DNA of 64,000 bases from Bifidobacterium sp. (GCF_022647885.1 NZ_JALCLM010000001.1:620001-684000); one strand, 5' to 3'. Shown: positions 1 to 9,528, numbered from the stretch's first letter. Program-made: numbers and translations. Notes: generated by a model not told the origin, from the letters alone.

Positions 1-1143
1 GCATTGCAATGCGAAGTCCAAAGCAATTTCTAGTCCTAGACGATGAGCGGAGTCACAGAATTGCCGAAAATCATCCATATTCCCCAGTTGAGGATCTACA
101 GTGTCGTGTCCTCCTTGTGATGAGCCAATGCCAAATGGTGAACCTGGATCATTGGGGCCAGCGATAAGAGCATTGTTGCGGCCTTTACGATTAGTCTGCC
201 CAATTGGGAAAATGGGGGGCAGATAGACAATGTCGAAGCCTTCCTTCTGGGCACGTTCCAAACCGCTTATTGCAGTTTGCAGAGTTCCTTGAACGATGTT
301 ATGAGTTTTGGGATCAAGGTAAGCTCCTTCTGAGCGAGGGAAAAACTGATACCAGGATGCAAAGCTCGACTTTGGTCGTTGAACTTGCAGTGTTTTTGGT
401 CGGCTTGAGGATATACCAGTTCGCAGTGGATTGCTCAGGTGCAGTCTATGAATCTCTGGGGTATCTGCTGCTTGGAAGCGCTGCGTGATATCCAAAGTAT
501 TGTCCGAAAGTGTTTCACAGGCTTTGAGCAAATGTTTCTTGGCTCTGGCGCCCAGTGCAGCATCAACGCTATTGGCCCACTGGCGCAGTATCGCCGCTCC
601 TTCATCTAAAACATTAGCGATATCATCGTTCACCTGCACCTTAATAGTCGCATCATGCAGCCAGAGAGCATAAGGGTCTTCCCACCCCTCGATAGTGATA
701 CTCCACAGTCCTAGTTGTCGGCGTATGGATGTGAAGCCGGATTCCCAAGGATTCACCGCGCTGTGTTTACCTGCTTGCAACTGTGCAGACCATCGATCAA
801 GACCTGCATTCATGCATTGCATAGGCCGACGTTGAACAACGCGGCCCTGGGGGTTACGCAATATGGCAGTGGCCCCCACTTTGGCACGCCCCTCGATAAA
901 CACCTGTGCACTTACAGTTAGGGGTTCTCCCAGTTCCACGCGCGCTGGGAAATAATCATTTTCACGGCATGGTGTGACGTCGAGAATATTGACACGACCA
1001 AAAAGCTGTGTTGTGTGATCGCTACGGACCTGCTTATTGGTGTTGTGGGCGGTTTTTCGCGTATTGGTGGTCTTTGATGAGGGTGACTTGCCGGATGTCT
1101 TGGGCTGAGCTGTGTGCGCCCCGCTGCGGTGTGGTGCTGTCAT
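1..1143 (-). CDS. glgE: GlgE, alpha-1,4-glucan:maltose-1-phosphate maltosyltransferase (N-terminal part)
   Basis: GlgE (GH13_3) transfers maltose from maltose-1-phosphate onto the non-reducing end of alpha-1,4-glucan in the cytoplasm, the last step of the trehalose-to-glycogen route. About 381 codons are visible; the C-terminal half lies beyond the left edge. After a basic, low-complexity N-terminus the N-domain starts near residue 50. The catalytic barrel opens around residue 302 with the family block YLPPIFPIGQTNRKGRNNAL, followed by GGHDTVDPQLG and the strand ending ALDFALQC. The ATG at 1143 is chosen because an in-frame stop lies 57 bases upstream and GGTGG precedes it. The gene follows the dextranase on the same strand, with a hairpin between them, so it is probably transcribed separately. 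Family assignment is confident. The catalytic residues lie outside the window. Confidence 0.93.
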   Translation of the reverse strand, partial: MTAPHRSGAHTAQPKTSGKSPSSKTTNTRKTAHNTNKQVRSDHTTQLFGRVNILDVTPCRENDYFPARVELGEPLTVSAQVFIEGRAKVGATAILRNPQGRVVQRRPMQCMNAGLDRWSAQLQAGKHSAVNPWESGFTSIRRQLGLWSITIEGWEDPYALWLHDATIKVQVNDDIANVLDEGAAILRQWANSVDAALGARAKKHLLKACETLSDNTLDITQRFQAADTPEIHRLHLSNPLRTGISSSRPKTLQVQRPKSSFASWYQFFPRSEGAYLDPKTHNIVQGTLQTAISGLERAQKEGFDIVYLPPIFPIGQTNRKGRNNALIAGPNDPGSPFGIGSSQGGHDTVDPQLGNMDDFRQFCDSAHRLGLEIALDFALQC

Positions 1144-1260
1144 ACCACCATTGTATGGAGCATTTGCATATTTGTCGCCAAGCGTTTTACGGATTGTTCA
1201 CTTTTAATAGCCAGCAGTCACCACGCCAATCAAGTAGATGGCAGTGCTCGATGAGATAAC

Positions 1261-1296
1261 ACGAGTGCCCCGTGGAAATATTCACGGGGCACTTGT
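1261..1296 (-). terminator. Hairpin downstream of the dextranase gene
   Basis: The arms GTGCCCCGTG (1265-1274) and CACGGGGCAC (1283-1292) pair perfectly around an 8-base loop. The stem extends outward by four more pairs, one of them G-U. It lies 30 bases past the dextranase stop. There is no strong T-run after it on the minus strand, so termination efficiency is uncertain. Confidence 0.65.
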
Positions 1297-1325
1297 ATAG
1301 CGAATTGTATGAGATTAACTTCGCA

Positions 1326-4300
1326 CTAATTCTTCTTCTTCTGATGGATGCTAAACGACAAACCACCGGCAACAAGTAAGAGTAGAGCTACTGCGATAAG
1401 CGATCCTGCACTGACACCGGTATGTGCCAAAACACCGTGTAGGGGCTGTTGCTTGTCTGCTTCCTGCTGTTTGTTCGTTGCTTGGCTAGCATTTGTGCCA
1501 GGTGTAGGTGTAACTGTTGGTTTGGGGGTCTCGCCACCTTGATTGTTTGAATCTTCCTGGCTTAAGGATAGGAAGGGTAGAATCACTTGATCCTTCTTCA
1601 AACTCATGAGCTCTGCCTGACTTTGAGTTCCTGAAATGATGTCAATGGCATTGCTGTCAGTGGTCACACTGTCATGCGCAGCAGTATCTGTGACCTCGCC
1701 GAGTCCGCCACCAAAACGATATTGGTGAACAAACGTTGGGCAAGCATTCAATCCATCCCAGCATTCCTTGCTAAACACCGGTCGCACGTTGCCTATGCCT
1801 TCTGAGTCTTCAGCGCTGCTGAAAATCGAGACTTGGTAAGCTATCTGCTCCAACTTCACCCCATCGAGTGCTGTAGTTGGTACTGACGCCACGATAGCGT
1901 TACCTTGAACGATGCTGAGATTAACGTCTGCTGACTTGCTAGGCTCTTCGCCTAGATTGTAGACTCCGCTCGCATAGCGGGCTCCGTTATTTCGTCCATC
2001 GGCGACTATTGCCTTTTGCCAAGCTCCCTGTGTATAAGTGTTGGTTCCAGGAAGCTCAGGTGTGGCCTGTGCCACAGACCGAGCGTTCGATGACGAAGCG
2101 TTTCCTAGGTATATGTTCAACCGTTGGGTGCTCATGCCATTCCCGCCCCAAGCGTTGGTGATTTGACCATCTACGGTGGTTACGAATCGTACGGTGTTTC
2201 CATCACGGTATACGGAGAAGTTGCGCAAATCGAAGCTTCCCTTGTTGAATGCGCTGTCACTTGGATAGACATAGCTGCCAGGTCCATTGTCGTCGCCTTT
2301 GGGGTCGTTGAGATTGCCGACAAGGGTACCGAAGGCATAGATACTGTAACGCTTGACGGTCATTACTTGGTTCTTGCCTACGGCGGTGACCCGCACCGTA
2401 TTCGACACATCAGGTAGATTGATGGTAGTGCTGAAAGCGCCGTTGTGCACAGGCACTTCCACGTTGTCACCGTTATTCACCGCAATACGCACACTTGTTG
2501 CATTGCTTTTCCCTGAAATCGGTAAATCGCGCTTTGCTGCAGTTTCACCGTCGCTTATGCCAGAAATCTCCAAAGTTGGTGCATCACCGGAAGCCTGGTC
2601 GTCAGCAGTGGCATCCCAGTTGTCCCATAGGTTAGCATCAAAATTCAAACGGCCAAGTTCGTTGGATGACCAGTTGTCGCCGGCTTTAATGATGGGTGTG
2701 CCCCCGACGGTGTAATTGTGCAGTAGTAGACCCTGGTGATCCGTGCTTTGGTTGCCGATTTCTACCTGTTTACCGTCAGCGTTGGTGAATGCCTTGAACA
2801 AGCTCTCTTGTGCGCTCTGATTGAGCTTGTTCCAAGCATCCACATGAAAACCGTCAATAGTGATTTTTTGGGTATTTTGCATGGCGAACAGACGGATGCC
2901 GCAGTTGACCATACCTTCCACGTTGGTGTTGGTAAATGTCAGATTTTTATATGTTTGATTGGTGTCAGCCATGTTGGTTGCTCCCATATCGAGATATGAG
3001 GAGGAGGAGTTGAATACGCAGGTGTTGTATTTCTGGTCGTTCCAATACATACGGTTATGGATGATGTCAGTGTTAGACACGGAGACATTTTCGACATTGC
3101 GTGCTCCCCAGCCCCACTGGAACACTGGTCCATTCTCGTTCTTCCAGATTACGGTGTTATCTACCTTCACGTTCGAGTGATAGAGCTTAATGACATCGTC
3201 GTTGGAGTGAAGGAAGGAATTGCGAAGAGTGCTCCCTCTATACATCTCTAATCCGTCGGTTTGCCAGTACCAGCCACCAATCTGTTGGTAGTTGTTGACC
3301 GTCATCGCGAAGGGGCCGTCTTCATTGCCGTACATCACGAAAGTGTGATACGGGGGAGAGGCGACAGTCACTCCTTGCAAATCAAGTGTTTGAGCAGATC
3401 CGGTGGATTGGAATTGCAACATTTTTACACATGAGCTGTGGCAATCAGATTTGTTTGGGTCGCGATGTTGGTATCCGTTTTCAGTATCCGCTTCATAAAC
3501 ATATTGCTCACCAGAAAGCACACCATACCCTGTGACTTTGAAACTTGAAGCTGTTGACAGGAATTTAAATGCACCTTTCACGTAGGCTCCTGGTGCCAGA
3601 TAGACCCATTTAATATTCGCGGGAAGTTCAGCTCTATACGTTGATCCCATCCAATATGTTCCAGTATCAAAGTACAAGGTATCAATACTGGGGTCGATGG
3701 TGTTGAGTCCGCTGACATCACTCTGAGTCACATGCTTGACGTTTGCTGCTGTGCTATCTGGAATATGCTCAGTCGCTTCAGTGCCTTTGAGCATTGGTTG
3801 AGCAAAAACCAGCATGGCATTGCGTGGTTCTGTGCTCACAGCCTGACCGCTAGTGGAATCAGTAGTCAGTGCGCCTGATCCGCCTGAATTATCGTTGTAA
3901 GAGGTCACTAATTGAGGAGCGAATTCTACTGAGAAACGGTATCCTGCACTGCTGTACGGGACATGGATGCGCACGGTGTTGTTGCCGATAAATGTTTTGT
4001 CGAATTTGTCGCTAGTCGGTCGAATGCTTACCTGATCTGCTGAGGTGATGGTCTGCTCGGTGTCAAGTTTCACATCGACATAAGCATCTGCGGAATATTC
4101 AAACGTTGACCAAGACATTGACATCTGCGCTGCAGATGAGAATTCAGCACCATCTTGCTCGGTGTATCCTAATTTGCCGTTACCGCTGCGTGGCAGACTC
4201 ATATAGGTGAATGAGTTATAGAAATTCCCTGGATCGGATGTGCTTGCGACACTTGTTGAGTAGTACGGCGATTCCCTTACAACACCGTTGTCGATGCTTG

Positions 4301-4538
4301 TTGTTGATTTCTCAGCATTGCTATGCCACCAGGTGTGCAAACTTTCAGTGTTTGCGACCTGTACATTCGTCTTGTCTGTCTGTGATTGAGTTGTTGATTC
4401 GGTAGTCGTTTCGGCAGCTGTCGCTGTAACGACAGAACTGCCTAGCATCATTATTGCTGCGCCAATAGCAGTCAAAGCCACAGCAGATTGCCGCAGACTA
4501 GAACCGTGACGTGATGTTTTCCCCCAATGGGCGTGCAT
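1326..4538 (-). CDS. Cell-wall-anchored GH49 dextranase
   Basis: This 1070-residue secreted enzyme is predicted to hydrolyse alpha-1,6 links of dextran at the cell surface. A long signal peptide (about 1-42, cleavage near TATAAE) precedes the GH49 region (about 65-635). Family blocks include LHTWWHS, WVYLAPGAYVKGA and LSGEQYVYEAD. The three catalytic aspartates known from fungal GH49 match D428 (WQTDG) and D447/D448 (SNDDVIKLYHS). A small Ig-like module resembling glucodextranase domain B spans about 655-735. A glucodextranase-C-like carbohydrate-binding module follows (about 737-945, containing GDDNGPGSYVYP). A proline/threonine linker leads to LAHTG (1037-1041), a hydrophobic segment and the basic tail KKKN, a sortase signal. 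The start has GAAGGAG ahead of it. GH49 also contains isopullulanases, but the neighbouring isomaltooligosaccharide genes favour dextranase. Family call is strong; substrate is inferred. Confidence 0.9.
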   Translation of the reverse strand: MHAHWGKTSRHGSSLRQSAVALTAIGAAIMMLGSSVVTATAAETTTESTTQSQTDKTNVQVANTESLHTWWHSNAEKSTTSIDNGVVRESPYYSTSVASTSDPGNFYNSFTYMSLPRSGNGKLGYTEQDGAEFSSAAQMSMSWSTFEYSADAYVDVKLDTEQTITSADQVSIRPTSDKFDKTFIGNNTVRIHVPYSSAGYRFSVEFAPQLVTSYNDNSGGSGALTTDSTSGQAVSTEPRNAMLVFAQPMLKGTEATEHIPDSTAANVKHVTQSDVSGLNTIDPSIDTLYFDTGTYWMGSTYRAELPANIKWVYLAPGAYVKGAFKFLSTASSFKVTGYGVLSGEQYVYEADTENGYQHRDPNKSDCHSSCVKMLQFQSTGSAQTLDLQGVTVASPPYHTFVMYGNEDGPFAMTVNNYQQIGGWYWQTDGLEMYRGSTLRNSFLHSNDDVIKLYHSNVKVDNTVIWKNENGPVFQWGWGARNVENVSVSNTDIIHNRMYWNDQKYNTCVFNSSSSYLDMGATNMADTNQTYKNLTFTNTNVEGMVNCGIRLFAMQNTQKITIDGFHVDAWNKLNQSAQESLFKAFTNADGKQVEIGNQSTDHQGLLLHNYTVGGTPIIKAGDNWSSNELGRLNFDANLWDNWDATADDQASGDAPTLEISGISDGETAAKRDLPISGKSNATSVRIAVNNGDNVEVPVHNGAFSTTINLPDVSNTVRVTAVGKNQVMTVKRYSIYAFGTLVGNLNDPKGDDNGPGSYVYPSDSAFNKGSFDLRNFSVYRDGNTVRFVTTVDGQITNAWGGNGMSTQRLNIYLGNASSSNARSVAQATPELPGTNTYTQGAWQKAIVADGRNNGARYASGVYNLGEEPSKSADVNLSIVQGNAIVASVPTTALDGVKLEQIAYQVSIFSSAEDSEGIGNVRPVFSKECWDGLNACPTFVHQYRFGGGLGEVTDTAAHDSVTTDSNAIDIISGTQSQAELMSLKKDQVILPFLSLSQEDSNNQGGETPKPTVTPTPGTNASQATNKQQEADKQQPLHGVLAHTGVSAGSLIAVALLLLVAGGLSFSIHQKKKN

Positions 4539-4614
4539 CGAGACTCCTTCTATTCTTCTACTTATCCCCGTTGATGATTATGCCTTAGTCGCATCGTCGC
4601 GAGGCATGAGATTA

Positions 4615-4650
4615 AGTGTAATGAATTGAATCTGTTGCGCAAGTTTTCAG
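4615..4650 (-). promoter_or_regulatory. Promoter and likely LacI operator of the dextranase gene
   Basis: Read on the minus strand, TTGCGC (4642-4637) and TACACT (4620-4615) are spaced by 16 bases. The -35 element lies inside the palindrome TTGCGCAA (4635-4642), and the flanking TGAAAACTTGCG recurs in front of the binding-protein gene. The position, 77 bases from the start codon, suits repression by the adjacent LacI protein. Confidence 0.55.
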
Positions 4651-4715
4651 AAAATTACCTAGTGTCGGGCACAGTAATGCCACAAAATCAACTACTGGTG
4701 TAGGCGCTGAGCGAA

Positions 4716-5729
4716 CTATTTGCTGGTACAGCGGCCTGTAGATTCGCGGACGATGAGCTCAGGTTCGAAGAGGAGTTCGTCGCGGCGGGTAGCAATTTTC
4801 TTGTTTTCCATCATCGCCATAAGGCCATTTACTGTAGCGCGGCAAATCTGATTGACTGGCTGTCGCACGGTCGTTAAGGACGGTGACATGTACTTCATAG
4901 CGGATGAGTCATCGTAGCCGGTAACTGAAATATCGTTAGGAATACTTAAACCGAGTGCTTTGGATGCTTTTAGCGCTCCAAGTGCTAGTTGATCACTTGC
5001 ACAGGCTATTGCAGTGGCGCCATTTTCCAGTAATGAGTTTGCCGCCATTTGCCCTGATTCCACCCCATAAGTAGTCCAGGCAGTCAAATTCTTCTGGTGC
5101 TTGATGCCTTCATCTGCAAAGAACTTCATAGCTGTTTCGTATTTGGCAATTGACGGGTAATGGTTCACATCACCAAGCAGCAGTCCGATGTGTCGATGCC
5201 CCAAATCGCGAAGGTGGCGCAGGGCCATAGCCATAGCCTTGGCATCATCGGTGCCAGCAAAAAGCCCATCCATGTCCCGTGCTGCGCCATTGAGAAATGC
5301 TGCGGGGATATTGTGCTCGCTGAGTGTGCGGTATACGGACAGCGGTGCGCCTTTGGTGTCATATTTACCGCATAAAAATATTGCGGCAGCAATTGGTTGA
5401 TTCTGGAGCATGCTGAGATAACCCTCTTCTGAGGTACCTGTTGGTGTGCATGTGCAGGTAAGCACGAGGAACCCTTGTTGTGCTAGAAGAGTGGTAAGCG
5501 CCGTCAAATATTTAGGAAAAATCGGATTGGATAGGTCGGGCGTAAAGATAGCGACAAGTCGTGCCCCGTTGCGTTGCATCCTTTCAAGAGGCATGCCGAG
5601 AGCGCTTATGGCATCCATAACCGTGTCGCGAAGATCGTCTGACACACCTGGCTTGGCGTTCATCACGCGGGAGACCGTTGCTTGGCTGACTCCTGCCTTG
5701 GCTGCTATGTCTGCGAGTGTTTTTGCCAC
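4716..5729 (-). CDS. LacI-family transcriptional regulator of the dextran locus
   Basis: This 337-residue protein has the LacI layout. The N-terminal helix-turn-helix and hinge helix are TLADIAAKAGVSQATVSRV followed by NAKPGVSD. A periplasmic-binding-protein-like effector domain runs from about residue 60 to the end, including the SVTGYDDS block and the usual TTVRQPVNQI near the C-terminus. The start is a GTG at 5729 with a GGAG about 15 bases upstream. The gene sits between the dextranase (same strand) and the divergent transporter-glucosidase operon, which is the usual place for a local repressor. The effector is probably an isomaltooligosaccharide or glucose derivative; this is inferred from context only. 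Confidence 0.9.
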   Translation of the reverse strand: MAKTLADIAAKAGVSQATVSRVMNAKPGVSDDLRDTVMDAISALGMPLERMQRNGARLVAIFTPDLSNPIFPKYLTALTTLLAQQGFLVLTCTCTPTGTSEEGYLSMLQNQPIAAAIFLCGKYDTKGAPLSVYRTLSEHNIPAAFLNGAARDMDGLFAGTDDAKAMAMALRHLRDLGHRHIGLLLGDVNHYPSIAKYETAMKFFADEGIKHQKNLTAWTTYGVESGQMAANSLLENGATAIACASDQLALGALKASKALGLSIPNDISVTGYDDSSAMKYMSPSLTTVRQPVNQICRATVNGLMAMMENKKIATRRDELLFEPELIVRESTGRCTSK

Positions 5730-5812
5730 GATACAGTGCTCCGTTCAAGATAACTAGTTGCACTCATTCTGCCCCACAAATAGTACAACGGCTATTTCCT
5801 GATGAAAAATGC

Positions 5813-5841
5813 TTGAAAACTTGCGAAAGAAATTCTATTGT
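5813..5841 (+). promoter_or_regulatory. Promoter of the transporter/glucosidase operon with likely LacI site
   Basis: TTGAAA (5813-5818) and TATTGT (5836-5841) are separated by 17 bases. The stretch TGAAAACTTGCG (5814-5825) is identical to the motif before the dextranase gene and overlaps the -35 element and spacer, as expected for a repressor site. Transcription would begin near 5848, leaving a leader of about 80 bases. Confidence 0.6.
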
Positions 5842-5930
5842 CTTACACTCTAAATTGCCTTGAGAGCGAAGGATCGATAGGCGGCAACGAGGGTGTTGCA
5901 CACAGTTGAAGGTCAAGGAGGAGACTTCGC

Positions 5931-7565
5931 ATGGTGAAAAAGAGTGTGGTTTGGAAGGTAGGTGCGATGGCATGTATCAGCGCACTGGCACTTTCAGCTT
6001 GTGGAAGTGGTAATGATTCTGCAACCACAAAAGACGGCAAGCCCGTTATTAACGTTCAGGTAATTTTGGATGCTCGTGCAGAAAAAATGCAAAAAATGGG
6101 TTGGACAAAAGGTCTAGAAACTGCCTGTGATTGCTATATTAACTGGACCAACACGGGAAGTGCTTCATGGGACCAGCAGAAGAAGACATCCCTAGCTGCC
6201 GGTGAAGTTGCAGATGTGACTATCGGTGGATATGGATCGGGAGATATGAGCGACTATGGCAGCCTGTTCATGAACCTGAAACCTGAATTAAAGAGTATGC
6301 CAAACGTCTCCAAGATGTTCAAGGAAGACCCATATTCAGAGGTGGTTTCCACCACATATGACGGTAAGATTTACGGAACTCCTGTTGTGGCACGACCTGT
6401 TACGGCACGTACCAGCAACCACATGTTCATCAACAAACAGTGGCTGGACAAGTTAGGTCTTAAGGTGCCTACCACCTGGGATGAGTTGGCAACTGTGCTT
6501 AAAGCCTTTAAGACCCAAGATCCAAACGGTAACGGCAAAGCAGACGAAATCCCTATGGACTTCTACACTCCAGGAACCGATGGATTCTGGCTTTTCCAGC
6601 CGAATGTGTTGCTTTCCAGCATGGGAATCGTTGTTCCTAACGGTCCTTTGGGCATGTACGTAGACAATGGCAAGGTCAAGAACTATCTCACTGATTCAAG
6701 GTATAAGACGTTGATTCAGTTCATGCATCAACTCTGGGCTGACGGCGTGGTATCTCCAGAAGCATTTACTCACGATTGGTCTAAGTTCACCAGCACAGCA
6801 AAGGGCAATGGCAAGACTGCAACAGTTGGTTTCGAATGGATGTGGACTCCGTCCGGTACCTTCGGACAGGAAAACGCTGATCAATATGTCACTATTCCTT
6901 CTCTCAAGCAGAGCGCAGATCAGAAGGAAGATCCAGTCTGGTCATACAACGGTGATGATTTGGCTTACAAGGTTGACAGCGCTGTTATTTCATCGAGTGT
7001 GAAGAACAAGGAAGCTGCGTTGAAGTTCGTTGATGCGTTCTACTCTGCAGATATGTCAGTTCAGGCTCGTTATGGCGCCTTCGGTACTGCAGTCAAGAAG
7101 CTCGGCACTAACCATTACAAGGTATTGAACGCTCCTGCTGGTCATGAGGAAGCTGATTGGATGTTCTATCAAGCTTTGGGTGATGCAGCACCTGGTTGGA
7201 TCAACAGCGACATGAAGCTCGAGCTGCCTCAGATTCATAGTGAGGTCAAGACGGTTGACAAGGTATATGACAATGACTACAAGAATGTCAACTTCAATAA
7301 GGACATTCTGTATCAAAACATGCCAGCAACTAAAGAGCAGAACGATGCAATGAGCGCCAATAACACTGGTATCAACCAGTACGCAATGAGCAAGTTCGCT
7401 CAATGGGTCACCAAGGGTGGCGTGGATAACGAATGGGACGAGTATGTCGCGAAGCTTAAGCAGAACAAGCTCCAAGACAATGTCGCCACTGAGCAAAAGA
7501 TCTACGACACTTACGTCAAGCGTATGAACAAGCTCGGCGTGAACCTTAACAATTTCAATGAATAA
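5931..7565 (+). CDS. Sugar-binding lipoprotein, Lpl-type ABC transporter
   Basis: This 544-residue extracellular solute-binding protein probably captures isomaltooligosaccharides and delivers them to the two permeases downstream. A signal peptide ends in the lipobox LSAC, with the lipidated Cys at 24. The Asp/Asn-rich loop DPNGNGKADEIP is characteristic of the LplA-like (complex-carbohydrate) branch. The start is fixed by AAGGAGGAG a few bases upstream. It is the first gene of the operon and a stable intercistronic hairpin follows it, which usually raises binding-protein level over the permeases. Substrate is inferred from the dextranase and glucosidases around it. Other alpha-glucans such as panose are possible. 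Confidence 0.88.
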   Translation: MVKKSVVWKVGAMACISALALSACGSGNDSATTKDGKPVINVQVILDARAEKMQKMGWTKGLETACDCYINWTNTGSASWDQQKKTSLAAGEVADVTIGGYGSGDMSDYGSLFMNLKPELKSMPNVSKMFKEDPYSEVVSTTYDGKIYGTPVVARPVTARTSNHMFINKQWLDKLGLKVPTTWDELATVLKAFKTQDPNGNGKADEIPMDFYTPGTDGFWLFQPNVLLSSMGIVVPNGPLGMYVDNGKVKNYLTDSRYKTLIQFMHQLWADGVVSPEAFTHDWSKFTSTAKGNGKTATVGFEWMWTPSGTFGQENADQYVTIPSLKQSADQKEDPVWSYNGDDLAYKVDSAVISSSVKNKEAALKFVDAFYSADMSVQARYGAFGTAVKKLGTNHYKVLNAPAGHEEADWMFYQALGDAAPGWINSDMKLELPQIHSEVKTVDKVYDNDYKNVNFNKDILYQNMPATKEQNDAMSANNTGINQYAMSKFAQWVTKGGVDNEWDEYVAKLKQNKLQDNVATEQKIYDTYVKRMNKLGVNLNNFNE

Positions 7566-7591
7566 ACCTCAGTGACTGAGCTGTAATGCTC

Positions 7592-7633
7592 ATCCGACCG
7601 GTAGCGCCAGATATGAGTGCGCTCCGGTCGGAT
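7592..7633 (+). terminator. Intercistronic hairpin after the binding-protein gene
   Basis: ATCCGACCGG (7592-7601) pairs with CCGGTCGGAT (7624-7633), and AGCGC (7603-7607) with GCGCT (7619-7623), giving a 15-pair stem with one bulged T. No T-run follows. It is better read as a partial terminator or mRNA-stabilising element than as the end of the operon. Confidence 0.7.
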
Positions 7634-7691
7634 CACTGACGTCGTGATTAACTCGCATGCCCTCATGCGTAACAAAGAATGAAGCGAGACT

Positions 7692-9512
7692 ATGACTACT
7701 AGGCAGCGTCATCACGTGCCTGATGAGATTCATACCAATGGTGCGGCCATTAATCCTTGGTGGGCCAATGCGGTGGTATATCAGATTTACCCGAGATCAT
7801 TTCAAGATAGTAATAATGATGGCTACGGTGATTTGAACGGTATTACTTCCCGCTTGGGTTACCTTGCTGAGCTAGGGATTGATGCTATCTGGCTCAGTCC
7901 TGTATACCGCTCTCCACAGGATGACAATGGATATGACATTGCTGACTATCGCGATATAGATCCGATGTTTGGCACGCTCGCGGATATGGACACACTCATA
8001 GCCAAAGCTCATGAATATGGCATCAAGATTGTCATGGATCTCGTAGTAAACCACACTTCTGACGAACATGCATGGTTCCAAGCGTCACGACGCAAAGACC
8101 CCGAGTTTAACGATTGGTACTGGTGGCGTCCAGCGCGCGAAGGTTCAATCCCTGGCACTCCAGGCGCGGAACCAAATCTGTGGGGAGGCACCTTCGGTGG
8201 TTCGGCTTGGCAGTACGACGAAGAACGGGGCGAATACTACCTCCATACCTTCTCGAAAAAACAACCTGATTTGAACTGGGAAAACCCGGCTGTGCGACAT
8301 GCCGTATATGACATGATGAATTGGTGGCTCGATCGGGGCATTGATGGTTTCCGTATGGATGTCATCACACTGATTTCCAAACGCATTGACCACAATGGTA
8401 AGTTGCCAGGTGAGAGCCATAGCCTCATAGCTGATGAAGCACCAGGCGAGGAAGGTTACTCAAGTCCGTGGCCCTTTAGTATGGACGGTCCACGTCTCGA
8501 TGAGTTCCTTAAAGAAATGCGCCATGAAGTTTTCGAAGGACGAGATGCTTACCTCACAGTTGGTGAGGGGCAAGGTATTTCTCCACGTCGCAATGAACAC
8601 ATCACCGATCCAGCCAATAGCGAGCTGGATATGCTCTTCCTTTTTGATCATGTTGGAGTCGATCAGGGTGATGTCAAATGGGATATGGAAGCGTTGGAGC
8701 TCCCGAAGCTCAAGCGCGCGATGATTGAACAGCAGGAAGCGGTTGCATCTCGTGGATGGGCCAGCCTGTATTTCAATAATCATGATCAACCTCGTGCTCT
8801 CTCGCGTTGGGGAGATACTTCTACGCCAGAGTTGCGAATTAAATCGGCAAAGGCTTTAGGCCTCCTCTTGCATATGCATAAAGGGACGCCATACGTGTAT
8901 CAAGGCGAAGAACTTGGTATGACCAATGCAGGGTTCACCTCATTGGATCAGTATCAGGATCTTGAATCGATTAATGCATTCCATCAGAGAGTTGATGAAG
9001 CTCAAGTGCAGAGTGCTGATTCGATGTTGGAGTCCTTAGCAAAAGTCAGTAGAGACAACTCACGCACACCAATGCAATGGGATGATAGCCGTTACGGGGG
9101 CTTTACTTCAACTCAGTCTTTGAAAGCTCCGTGGCTGCCCGTAAATGATAATAAGGCTTCAATCAACGCCAACGAAGAGTTGCAAGATTCAGATTCGGTC
9201 TTTGCTTTCTATAGACAACTCATCGAATTGAGACATACCAGCGATTTGATTGCGGCTGGCTCCTTTGAAGCTCTGGATATTGATGACGAACACGTCTACG
9301 CCTTCAAGCGATCCTTGGGTAACGACAGTGCGCTAGTAGTTATCAATACCTCTTCGCATACTGTTCCCCTTCCTGAGCAAACGTACCTGATTTTGGCCTC
9401 TGGTCTCGATCCGCAGAAGGTACTGCTTTCCAATGAAAGTGTTGAAATCCTCAACAAAGAAGTTGCTGGCGGAGAGTTAGCCCCTTGGTCCGCATTCGTT
9501 TATGAAATCTAG
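7692..9512 (+). CDS. GH13 oligo-1,6-glucosidase (isomaltase/dextran glucosidase)
   Basis: This 606-residue cytoplasmic enzyme should release glucose from the non-reducing end of imported isomaltooligosaccharides. The GH13 barrel is clear: VVYQIYPRSF at about 28-37, DLVVNHTSDEH, the nucleophile in GIDGFRMDVI (D223), the acid/base in TVGEGQG (E292) and the transition-state stabiliser in FNNHDQPR (D365). Valine directly after the nucleophile (V224) is the residue associated in subfamily GH13_31 with preference for alpha-1,6 links; alpha-1,4 enzymes usually carry alanine or threonine there. No signal peptide is seen. The gene lies between the binding protein and the permeases, an unusual order that ties the hydrolase to uptake. 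Weak activity on sucrose or panose cannot be excluded. Confidence 0.92.
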   Translation: MTTRQRHHVPDEIHTNGAAINPWWANAVVYQIYPRSFQDSNNDGYGDLNGITSRLGYLAELGIDAIWLSPVYRSPQDDNGYDIADYRDIDPMFGTLADMDTLIAKAHEYGIKIVMDLVVNHTSDEHAWFQASRRKDPEFNDWYWWRPAREGSIPGTPGAEPNLWGGTFGGSAWQYDEERGEYYLHTFSKKQPDLNWENPAVRHAVYDMMNWWLDRGIDGFRMDVITLISKRIDHNGKLPGESHSLIADEAPGEEGYSSPWPFSMDGPRLDEFLKEMRHEVFEGRDAYLTVGEGQGISPRRNEHITDPANSELDMLFLFDHVGVDQGDVKWDMEALELPKLKRAMIEQQEAVASRGWASLYFNNHDQPRALSRWGDTSTPELRIKSAKALGLLLHMHKGTPYVYQGEELGMTNAGFTSLDQYQDLESINAFHQRVDEAQVQSADSMLESLAKVSRDNSRTPMQWDDSRYGGFTSTQSLKAPWLPVNDNKASINANEELQDSDSVFAFYRQLIELRHTSDLIAAGSFEALDIDDEHVYAFKRSLGNDSALVVINTSSHTVPLPEQTYLILASGLDPQKVLLSNESVEILNKEVAGGELAPWSAFVYEI

Positions 9513-9528
9513 GATTGGAGAGAATCCG

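Noticed and set aside
7056-7496. 146-codon minus-strand frame inside the binding-protein gene
   Set aside because: Antisense shadow of a clear coding gene with no protein-family motif.
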